From Haplomitrium mnioides (taxonomy: Eukaryota > Marchantiophyta > Haplomitriopsida > Calobryales): DNA of 20,852 nt. The stretch is from positions 1 through 20,852 of the forward strand of contig JBNGIS010038005.1 in assembly GCA_049999725.1 (NCBI GenBank), written 5' to 3'. Under the pieces are notes generated by a model. It saw only the letters and a list, made by a program, of their open reading frames with translations, was not told the origin of the DNA and did no database searches. This document shows, piece after piece, positions 1 to 7,180 of the stretch. The translations under genes and the position numbers were made by a program. Numbering within the stretch: the first letter of the stretch is position 1; each line of letters starts with the position of its first letter.

Positions 1-1240
1 AAAACTTTGTAAAAGAGTAAAAATAAACTTTAGGTAATTTGAAAAAAATGAAAATATATTTTACTTAAAATAAACAAAATTTTAAAAAGAAGAAAAAAAA
101 AGTACCAGAACACATCCTCTAAGCGTTTAAGATGAGTGGAGACAACAATTGATCGTATGTGCGCATAGAACCAATACAACAATACCAATATCATGGATTG
201 TTGTGATTTTTGACGCGAATGGTTTTAAAAAGAACAAGAACAAATCCTATGCACGCATAGGATTTGGAAACAACAAAAACGATTCTTGCTATTTTTTTTA
301 TTTTACAAAGGCTCTTGTTTCAAAGCAACAAAAACAAAACTTGTTGAAAGGCTAAGGTCACCACCAAGAATGAGATTTATTTTCTTGCTTTATTCAACTA
401 TAGACAAGGTTAAAATTGAAACTTACAACAACAGACTCTATGCAAACATAGGCACTCTTCTCACAACTCGACTTACTAAGAATTGTTCGACTCAAATCTT
501 CTTTGCTGAATAACTTAACAAAAGAAATATCTTTTGGCTCTAAGTTGAGAAAACATAACATCTCTATAACAAAGCTTTGAGTCTAGAAAAAAGAGCATGG
601 ATTAACCAAATGTGTCAAAAGAGAAGAAAATTTGTTACCTTTATCAGACTCCAATACAGATTTTTCTCGCAAAGATTTTATTTCTTAGCATGTTTCACAA
701 ACAGTAAATCTATTGCATTTTGGAATTTTTATATTTGGAAAATGAGTTCTCTAATGTTTTGTAAAACCCAAGAAACTAAGAATACAATGGGGATCTTTCT
801 CTTTCAAATAAATTGTGTAGTAGTCATGAACTTCCTATTTTGTAAAATTATTAGGCAAGTTATAAACTTTGTGAGTGGGTATTCTCTTGTAGTGTCAATG
901 GAAAAAGTTGTCCATCCACTCACGCACGAGAACTCCTTTAGTAGATAGTTCTCTTTTTCTAAAAATGCCTCTAGGATATGAGTTTTTGAGATTTCAATTC
1001 ATTTGGATTCTATCATTCCCTACTGCTAATATTAATTTGCAAGCTCTTCTACAGACAAACATACCACTAGGCAGAGTAAAACAATTGTCAACATTAGAGT
1101 CTTTTCTTGGTATTCCCCACTACAATGTGATACCTCAATCCTTCAAGCTTTGTCAAAAGTACGTTTCTCTCACAAATTTCCAAAATTTTGCCTTGCACAA
1201 TGACAAGCAATTATTTCAACAACAAGAAATTCTATTCAAT
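1..1240. other. AT-rich DNA without a convincing gene
   Basis: This stretch is AT-rich with many homopolymer runs. Three isolated sequences resemble the core of the 24-bp repeat family found later: around 155-173 (GTATGTGCGCATAG), 246-266 (CCTATGCACGCATAGG) and 432-453 (CTATGCAAACATAGG). Open stretches of about 120-137 codons exist on the plus strand (577-948 and 908-1321), but the opposite strand is also partly open there and neither reading gives a recognisable domain. The decayed minus-strand gene to the right may continue into this stretch, but I could not follow a frame below about 1241. Confidence 0.5.
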
Positions 1241-1536
1241 TTAGAAATTGACATTGGATCGAGTTTTTTTTTTCACAAAGCTCTCGTTAGGATGGACTTT
1301 CCGCAAAGAATTTTCACGTAAGGTGTTTACTCGTTTGGGTTTTAGCTCAGACAAAGAATTCTTATATTGTGCTAGAAGATTTGGTCTATAAGCAAATCTA
1401 GCGATAGGAGATAATTCATCTTGAAGATCTTCATCATCATCGTAAATAATGTTTATTTCATTGCAAAATGTTTTCAAGAGATGAGGTTCTTCTTGAGGAT
1501 TGGGAGAACTACACCATTCCAAAATAGAATCTTGAT

Positions 1537-1636
1537 NNNNNNNNNNNNNNNNNNNNNNNNNNNNNNNNNNNNNNNNNNNNNNNNNNNNNNNNNNNNNNNN
1601 NNNNNNNNNNNNNNNNNNNNNNNNNNNNNNNNNNNN
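1537..1636. other. Assembly gap of 100 N
   Basis: Exactly 100 unknown bases. A round number of this kind is normally a placeholder of unknown true length, so distances and reading frames cannot be carried across it. It interrupts the decayed minus-strand gene. Confidence 0.99.
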
Positions 1637-1945
1637 GTTGTTTGAGGGAAAACGATTCATCTCCAAAATTAAAACTGTCCATAGATTGTGTTTTGAACAA
1701 ACACACTTTGATCATGAATATCGAGGTCTCCCTTAGATGAGGACAAAGAAAGGTCTACAGCCATCTGGAAATTTTGTTTTGAACCTCTTTCTGTTGATTT
1801 ATTGGAATACTCAAAAGAAAGATTCAACTTTGATAGCTTGAAAGGCAAGAAAGATCTTATGTTTGAAAAAATTTGTTTCTTTAATTCTCTACGAGCATTA
1901 GGTTCCCTTTTTTATCCTTTTCGCACAAGTTGTTCATTCATTAAT

Positions 1946-2030
1946 CCTATGTACGCATTGGATTCACTCGTTGACCCTATACACAAATAGGGTTCAGTCC
2001 CCGATCCTATGCGCGCATGGAGTTCACCTT
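1946..2030. repeat. Three units of a 30-bp variant of the palindromic repeat
   Basis: Related cores start at 1946 (CCTATGTACGCATTGG), 1976 (CCTATACACAAATAGGG) and 2006 (CCTATGCGCGCATGG), spaced exactly 30 bases apart. The core matches that of the 24-bp family, but the period is 30. On the minus strand the three units lie in frame and encode three related 10-residue blocks in the decayed gene. Confidence 0.7.
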
Positions 2031-2418
2031 CTTGATCTTTTTGGGTGGAGATTTCTAACTTATAGAAGCCATCTTTTTCCCCAATATACTCACCATCACA
2101 CTTGATGCTTTTGGTACTCCATCACTTACCTCCAAAGAATTGTGATTTGAACAAATCTCAACCTGCTTGTCAAAAGTAACATTTTTTTGTGACGACAAAT
2201 CTTGGAATTCTAACCTCTTCTTGCCATTAAAAACTCCAACCATTGAAAAGGCTCACTAAAAATCAAGTATTTCAAGAAACTATTCAACAAATATTATGAA
2301 CCTCTTATGGCCTAACCAAAAGATGTGTTTTTCGAGAAATTTTTACAAAAAGATAAAATTGGGAACTTTTTGTGAAGAAAATGAAAAAAAGAAATTGGAA
2401 AGATGAAAACAAGCGATG

Positions 2419-2427
2419 CTTTATATA
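2419..2427 (-). promoter_or_regulatory. TATA box of the divergent minus-strand gene
   Basis: The minus strand reads TATATAAAG, a good plant TATA box. It lies about 176 bases before the ATG at 2243, which would give a 5' leader of roughly 145 bases. It is the counterpart of the plus-strand TATA box about 90 bases to the right. Confidence 0.55.
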
Positions 2428-2515
2428 CTAATGTTTTTTTTCATCACGCGAACCTATGTGTCAAGAGCTCTGTGAATCATTTTTTGGCAAGAAAAGTCAT
2501 TTTTTGAGATTTAGG

Positions 2516-2523
2516 TATAAAAG
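2516..2523 (+). promoter_or_regulatory. TATA box of the ParB/methyltransferase-like gene
   Basis: TATAAAAG lies 179 bases before the ATG at 2702. The leader is pyrimidine-rich, as in many plant 5' untranslated regions. With the minus-strand TATA box it defines a compact bidirectional promoter of roughly 90 bases. Confidence 0.55.
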
Positions 2524-2701
2524 AATCGTTAGTGGAAAGCTTCTTTCCATTGTCATGAGTTCACTTTCTAGTTTTTATTTTCTTGTCATCGTTGTTTTTC
2601 TATTTACTTGCTATTTTGCCCTTTCCAGCCTTTTGAGCTTTTTGAACTTTTGTTCACTACATTTTTCACCTCCAATTCTACATATTTTTACTTTCTAGAA
2701 A

Positions 2702-3019
2702 ATGGCATCTCAAGGAAATGCTTTTAGACCTGTCCAACCAAAGCCTTAGAGGTATTTGGATGTTATCAAGGCTCTTGAGCTTGAAAAACTAGAAAAACTA
2801 AACTAGGATTGACTAGTTAATTGTGGATCCTTGAAAGACTCCGATCAACACCTTTATCTTTTTGCTGGAGAAGGTAAGAAATTCAATTTGGGTCTTGTGG
2901 CCTAAATCACTATGATCAGAGATGGGAAGAAAGCCAACATCGGGTTGCTTGTACAATCACAAGATCCAATTACCCTTTACAGTGCAAATCGCAAACGACT
3001 TGCTTTTTTGGAGATGAAG
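2702..3019 (+). pseudogene. Exon 1 of the ParB/methyltransferase-like pseudogene
   Basis: One frame runs from the ATG at 2702 through about 106 codons with four stops: TAG 2747, TAG 2804, TGA 2810 and TAA 2903. Each fits a single C to T or G to A change from Gln or Trp codons. The reading includes LVNCGSLKDSDQHLYLFAGE and, later, GLLVQSQDPITLYSANRKRL, which look like real protein but match no domain I know. The exon end is placed at 3019 because the 24-bp array begins at once and no frame continues. The expected GT there is GA (AAG|GAGTCC), so the splice site may itself be mutated. Confidence 0.5.
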
Positions 3020-3240
3020 GAGTCCAAGCACACATGGACTCCATGGTCCTTGCACGCTTAGACCTAGAAGTCTATGCACCCATGAACTTCCAGGTCCTTG
3101 CGTGAGTGGACTCCTTTGTCCATACGTGCATTGACCAAGGAGTCTTTGCGCGAGTAGACCTTAGACTCCATGCTCGCATGGAGTCTCTAGTCCAGGCATA
3201 TATAATTCTTGGAGTCCATGCGTGCATTGATTGCATTCTC
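3020..3240. repeat. 24-bp minisatellite array filling intron 1
   Basis: From about 3044 the array has a strict 24-base period: GACTCCATGGTCCTTGCACGCTTA, with the next units starting at 3068, 3092, 3116, 3140, 3164, 3188 and 3212. Units share a GAC or similar start, a GTCC in the middle and a purine-pyrimidine core such as TTGCGCGAG or CATGCTCGCATG. The array fills most of the presumed 279-bp intron, which ends with a pyrimidine tract and TTTTCAG at 3298. Confidence 0.85.
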
Positions 3241-3298
3241 TTTTTTCTTAATCTGAAGACTTGCACTTGTGCTTAATCATTTTTTGTTTTGTTTTCAG

Positions 3299-4727
3299 TT
3301 TACTCAGTTTTTGGCGAATTTTGTGGATTCTTACAAAGATGCGAAATGCGTTGAACGGGATTTCATAAAGTTGGCTATCCACATTAAAATTTTGAAACCC
3401 AAGTAGGGCGCAAATATTCAATAGCTAGTGCCATATCCAAGTGTGGCTTCATTTTCAATTCACACTGCAGACCCTTCTACACAAAAAAAAGAGAGGACGT
3501 GGAGCATACTGAAGCTCCCAAAAACAAGAAACATGCAGTCCAAAAAAAAATTCTGTTCCAGTACTAGTTATTGAGGAGGAGCCAGCCCCTCATGAATCTC
3601 CAACAAGGTCGTCCTTAGCACTTAGTAGCTCAAAGCAAGAAATAGAGCCGGAGCCAATTAGAGCTCCAACTTCAAGAGAAAAATGGAAATCACATAAGGA
3701 GTTGCAAACTTTCCAGGAACGGGAGTAGGTGGATCCTTAGACAGTGTTTGAGGAAGATAAAAACAAAATAATGGAGTCTGCGATCCAGCGATGTGGAGGC
3801 TGCGAAGAAACAGCTACTATTAGATTGGAGAACTTGAATCTGCCAAAACCTGGAATGGACCATTAGAGGACTTTCCAAATTAGAAAGCTGAATGAAGATT
3901 TTGTTGAGCTTTTGGCGCAGAGAATGCTCACAAAAAATATGCGTATATTTTTTATTTTGTTTTGTTGACCAAAAAGGCAGGTTGAAGGATAAGTCAGAGT
4001 TCGACATTCGGAACCCTGACAAGTATCGCTACGAGATTCCAGGAGGCAATCATAGTGCTGCAGCAAGGCAACTTTTGATTACAAAATACGGAGCAAAGAA
4101 AGCGGTGCTTTTGCTCTACAATTGCTATGTTTACATGGGTCTTACACCAACAGAAGCCTATATTTTTGCAACTAATGACAACTACGACTAGAGGTACAAG
4201 TTGGAAATGACCTTAATTAAGAAGGTCAAATATTGGCATCGGAGGTTTGTGGAGGGTAGGATGGTGTCATCCCTGAAATTGAAAAAAAGAATTGGTGTTG
4301 GAAACCTTGGAGATCAAGCCCAAGTCTACACTTGAGAAGATAGTCACTTCTTAAGACAATTGGTTCCTGCTTGCATTTCAAAAGGGTGAGCATGTTTTCA
4401 ATGTGGAAGAAAAATATTGTGAAGGGCCAAAAGCCAAAGGCCAAGGGATCTCTCAGAATGGAGGACATGAAGTGGACACCTTGGAGGTCCTTTTAGGGTC
4501 TTCCAGACGAAGTGAAAATTTCAATTTTGAAACAGGTGGAAGTCAGAGAGCTTTCAATGGATCTAATGTCTTGGGAGGTTAAGAGACATAAAGTTTTGAG
4601 AGTGATAGTGAAAAGTTTTTAATCTGAAGTCTATTATAGCAATTAGAAGGAAGCAAGAGAGGAGTACCCTCTCCTCACGGAGGAGTAAAAAATGGCTGCA
4701 TTCTATTCTAGTTTCGAGAAGCTTTTG
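3299..4727 (+). pseudogene. Exon 2: acidic linker and ParB/sulfiredoxin-like domain, decayed
   Basis: After the acceptor TTTTCAG the reading is FTQFLANFVDSYKDAKCVE, then an acidic, Pro/Ser-rich linker that changes frame at two A runs (3483-3490 and 3542-3550). At 3819-3866 the reading is IRLENLNLPKPGMDH, then TAG (probably TGG), followed by RKLNEDFVELLAQRML. After another frame change near 3930-3965 comes NPDKYRYEIPGGNHSAAARQ, then GLTPTEAYIFATNDNYD up to a TAG at 4189, continuing RYKLEMTLIKKVKYWHRRF. The GG-N-H-S followed by a helix and then an N-rich strand is the layout of ParB/Srx-fold proteins, which carry G-x-H-R or GNH-type signatures. A last frame holds LPDEVKISILKQVEVRELSM and ends at LL|GTAGGT (donor 4728). 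Confidence 0.55.
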
Positions 4728-4820
4728 GTAGGTTTGTTTTTTCAGTGTACATTCATTTCCTTGTAGTTGGGGTGAATTTACGCTAAGTTGTCTTTGGTTA
4801 TAATAAAACAGGTTTTAAGT

Positions 4821-5356
4821 TTCCTTGTGCAAGGACTGTGAAGTCCATGTGCGCATAGACATCACAATCTTTGCGCGCCTAGACTTCACAGTCCATGCAC
4901 GCATGGACTTCACAGTCCTTGCGCGCAAGGACTTTACAACCCATATGCACATGGACTGCACAATCCTCACCTACTTAGACTAGAAAGTCCAAGCTTGCTT
5001 GGCTTGGAAGTCAATGCACGCATGGACTTTCAATTCTTGGCACTTGTGGACTTCAACGTCCACATGCGGCTTGCCTTTGAAGTACAAGCTCGCATGGAAT
5101 GCTATGTCCATCCACACATAGACTGTGAAGTGCATACTCGCTTGGAATATTAAGTCTCGACACTTGGACTGTGAAGTCCAAGCTCGCATAGACTATTAAG
5201 TCCAAGCAATCTTTTACTATTAGCTCCTTGTGCTCAAGGACTATGAAGTCCATGCATGCATGGACAAGCATGGACTTTGAAGTCCTTACGCACTTGGACT
5301 TCTTTGTCCATGCGAGCATGGAATTCAATGTCCATCTTAGTTTGGAGTCCATGGTC
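4821..5356. repeat. Large 24-bp minisatellite array within intron 2
   Basis: From 4834 the units are 24 bases each (for example GACTTCACAGTCCATGCACG followed by CATG), with starts at 4834, 4858, 4882, 4906, 4930, 4954 and 4978. After that, single-base slips and some irregular units appear. Adjacent units place GTCC-ATGC and GCAT-GGAC head to head, forming palindromes; GTCCATGCATGCATGGAC at 5248-5265 is perfect. The array takes up about three quarters of a presumed 716-bp intron (4728-5443) that ends with a T-rich tract and TGTGTGCAG. Confidence 0.88.
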
Positions 5357-5443
5357 TTTCTTCAAATTGTCTTTCTCTCTAGAGTCTTAAATTTCTTTTT
5401 TTCTCTTCTCTTATTTTTTTTTTTCCGTTTTTGCTGTGTGCAG

Positions 5444-6001
5444 CAAAGCAAAACGTTCAAACGTTAGCTTACAAAAAAATTGACCGCATCTACGAAAACG
5501 GAAAAAACTATTGGGGGTTGAAGAAGCCCCAAAAGATCAAGACCAAGCTCCAACACTAGTTTCCTACCATTCTTCTTTTCTGCTTCATTGCCAAAAAGCT
5601 AGAGATTGGATATTAAAGCAACAAAATGATGTTGCATCCCTCCCAACTAATGGAGTTATAAGAGACAAGGACAAGGACTTAATGTCCTATGTTGATGGTC
5701 TCAACGTGGCATATTGCCAAGTCCACGATGAGGCCAACGCTTGTCAATTGAAGGGATTTGTGAAACCTAGGTGTTTCACTTTGGCAATTGTAGATTTTCC
5801 TTATCGTTACAACCTTAAGGAATGCAAGCATGACGATTCGGAACCTTTTTCCAAAGATGACATTTTTGACATGGTTTCATCCTTTGTAGCAATCACGACG
5901 TTGGATTTTTGGTCATTTGTAATTATACATTTGTCGCAACAATTTGGCATTGTTGAGGATGCCTTTTTGGAAGTTTGTTGTGCCATCGACTATGACATCT
6001 G
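5444..6001 (+). pseudogene. Exon 3: methyltransferase-like domain with the DFPY motif, decayed
   Basis: The exon opens in one frame (AYKKIDRIYENGKNYWGLKK at 5467-5526) and shifts near 5530-5550 to another frame, open to about 6001. That frame includes LKGFVKPRCFTLAIVDFPYR, then a short polar loop, then DDIFDMVSSFVAITTLDFWS and FVIIHLSQQFG. A hydrophobic strand ending in D-x-P-Y, then a loop, a helix and a further strand is the arrangement of catalytic motif IV of DNA amino-methyltransferases (D/N/S-P-P-Y/F/W). Here the second position is Phe instead of the usual Pro. The exon is proposed to end at 6001 before GCAAGT, a GC-type donor, because that keeps the frame into the next exon. Confidence 0.55.
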
Positions 6002-6099
6002 GCAAGTTCTTCTTTGATTTTTTGGGTTTTTAGTTTATGTTGTTTAGTTTTCCTACACTTTGTTTACATTGTTTGATTTGTTTGTTTTTCTTATTACAG

Positions 6100-6727
6100 A
6101 GACAAAACAAACATTCATCATTCTGATGGTCCAAGAATTGCACACATCTATGAGTATTAGGTTGTTGGATACTAGACAAAAGAAGGAAAGAGGAGCATGA
6201 GGCTTTTCAATTTGCAACCTGCTCTTGCGAGTGGTCTACCTCGACAAATAATGCGCAGTGTTTTTAGTTGTCCTACAATTTTGGCCAAACTAAAACATCC
6301 AAGAGATGATGCTCCTGTGAATGTTTATTAAAGTCGTAGGCCCTTTACAAAATTTTTATTGACCATTTGTCAATAGAGCAAGATTGGATCCTAGATCTTT
6401 GCTCTAGGTCTCGCACAGGCCTTGTATGTGCTTTAAAGCTTATGTGAAAATGCATCACTGTGGAATATGATAGACAACAATCTATCTACATTCCTTAGAG
6501 AGTTATGACAGTAGCTTCCTTGCCATTTGACGTGACAGAGTCACAGATAGTGTATGCATACCACAAGGAACCTGTTCCTTCTGGTACTACAGGTGCTATT
6601 GGTGATTTTGTTGTCATTTCTGGGTGGAAAGTCTCGACAGGACTCTCTAGCGGCTGCAAATGCTCAGCTAGTGGATTTAGATGAAACAATTCCTCGTGAA
6701 GAGGATAGAGCTGCGGCATCTGGTTGA
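6100..6727 (+). pseudogene. Exon 4: SAM-binding part of the methyltransferase-like domain, decayed
   Basis: After TTCTTATTACAG the reading is DKTNIHHSDGPRIAHIYEY, a stop, then SMRLFNLQPALASGLPRQIM. A frame change at a T run (6353-6357) leads to IDHLSIEQDWILDLCSRSRT, then GLVCALKLM, a stop, and KCITVEYD. D-x-x-x-G-x-G-x-T followed about 10-12 residues later by an acidic residue at a strand end (VEYD, 6460-6471) is the usual order of SAM-binding motifs I and II. Here the loop glycines appear as Arg (AGG at 6406-6408 and CGC at 6412-6414), so SAM binding would be lost. Motif IV preceding motif I is the permuted order of beta-type amino-methyltransferases. A further shift near 6635 leads to the TGA at 6725. 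Confidence 0.55.
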
Positions 6728-7030
6728 AGAAATTGTTTTATTAATAAAGTATTTTCTTACAAATTTTTATTTGCTAAAGTTTTAATCTTGTTGCACTCCT
6801 AATTTATTTTAAGTCTTTTCATCACGATTCAATTTGGTGCGCGAAATGGTTTTTGAGCAAAACGATTTGGTTTTTTTGAAATTTAGCAAAGAAGTCTATG
6901 CTAGCATGGAAGCTCACTTTCCTTTTCATTTTCTGTTTCTTCTTAGATAACTTTTTGCATTCCCTACTTCCAATTACTCAATAGTCATGGATTGCTTCTG
7001 TTGTCTATATGGGTCTGGGCTTCATTTATT
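6728..7030. other. AT-rich DNA with one isolated repeat unit
   Basis: The stretch holds the presumed 3' untranslated region of the upstream pseudogene and an isolated unit of the palindromic repeat family around 6888-6912 (AAGTCTATGCTAGCATGGAAG). I see no gene here. Confidence 0.5.
6743..6748 (+). terminator. Polyadenylation signal of the ParB/methyltransferase-like pseudogene
   Basis: AATAAA lies 15 bases after the final TGA and is followed by T-rich sequence. The position suits a plant near-upstream poly(A) element and supports the inferred 3' end of the gene. Confidence 0.45.
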
Positions 7031-7040
7031 CAAGCTCGAG

Positions 7041-7180
7041 TTTGCTGTAGTTGTCCTTGCACACAAGTACCTTTCAAACAAAGCGTATCTACACTTGGGA
7101 CTTAGTTGTCCATGCACTCATAGGCTTCAACAATCTTTTCACATATTTGCTTCAACAATCCTCTTACACAAACACTTTAG
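7041..7180. repeat. Degenerate cluster of the 24-bp repeat
   Basis: Units such as GGACTTAGTTGTCCATGCACTCAT, followed by AGGCTTCAACAATC... and TTTGCTTCAACAATC... units, keep the 24-base spacing but have drifted in sequence. They match the layout of the intronic arrays at 3020-3240 and 4821-5356, so this is probably an older cluster. Confidence 0.65.

Larger units (their letters stand above)
1241..2243 (-). pseudogene. Decayed minus-strand gene of unknown function, divergent from the ParB/methyltransferase-like gene
   Basis: I do not recognise this gene. The likely start is the ATG at 2243-2241, chosen because a TATA box lies about 176 bases upstream and 38 codons follow before a good 5' splice site (GAG|GTAAGT, intron starting at 2129). 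Splicing to an AG at 2060-2059 would make a 71-base intron and keep the frame, skipping a stop just past it. The frame then runs from 2058 to 1669 with one internal TAA (1914-1912). It ends at a TAA inside an A/T run at 1663-1674; the coding-like reading resumes in another frame with residues NFGDESFSLKQ. A 100-N gap follows, then about 98 codons rich in acidic and basic residues (for example YDDDEDLQDE) ending at 1241. Three 30-bp repeat units (10 residues each) lie in frame at about 1946-2030. There is no membrane segment or known domain. Calling it a former gene rests on the long near-open frame, promoter and splice signals, and is inference. Confidence 0.45.
2702..6727 (+). pseudogene. Decayed gene combining a ParB-like domain and a DNA methyltransferase-like domain
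   Basis: The gene begins with an ATG at 2702 (MASQGNAFRPVQ) behind a TATA box and ends with TGA at 6725-6727, before AATAAA at 6743-6748. I read four exons: 2702-3019, 3299-4727, 5444-6001 and 6100-6727. The order is an unrecognised N-terminal part, a low-complexity acidic linker, a ParB/sulfiredoxin-like segment (GGNHS at 4042-4056), an unrecognised middle part, then a methyltransferase-like part with DFPY at 5793-5804 and a degraded SAM-binding loop at 6394-6420. ParB-methyltransferase fusions are well known in phages and plasmids, where ParB-like domains act on DNA or nucleotides and the methyltransferase modifies adenine or cytosine. In-frame stops (2747, 2804, 2810, 2903, 3403, 3864, 4189 and others) and at least six frame changes, mostly at A or T runs, show it is dead. 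Domain identity comes from motifs read by eye, not from a search. Confidence 0.6.

Noticed and set aside
577-1321. Two plus-strand open frames of 123 and 137 codons
   Set aside because: They overlap in different frames in AT-rich DNA. They have no recognisable domain, the first begins at a TTG, and the minus strand is also partly open here.
3072-5352. Minus-strand frames with repeated SMHAWT-like or ACMDF-like residues
   Set aside because: They are translations of the 24-bp minisatellite (eight-residue repeats) inside presumed introns, not evidence of a repeat protein.
3020-5356. CRISPR-like array
   Set aside because: The 24-bp units are directly adjacent with no unique spacers between constant repeats, and the DNA is eukaryotic.
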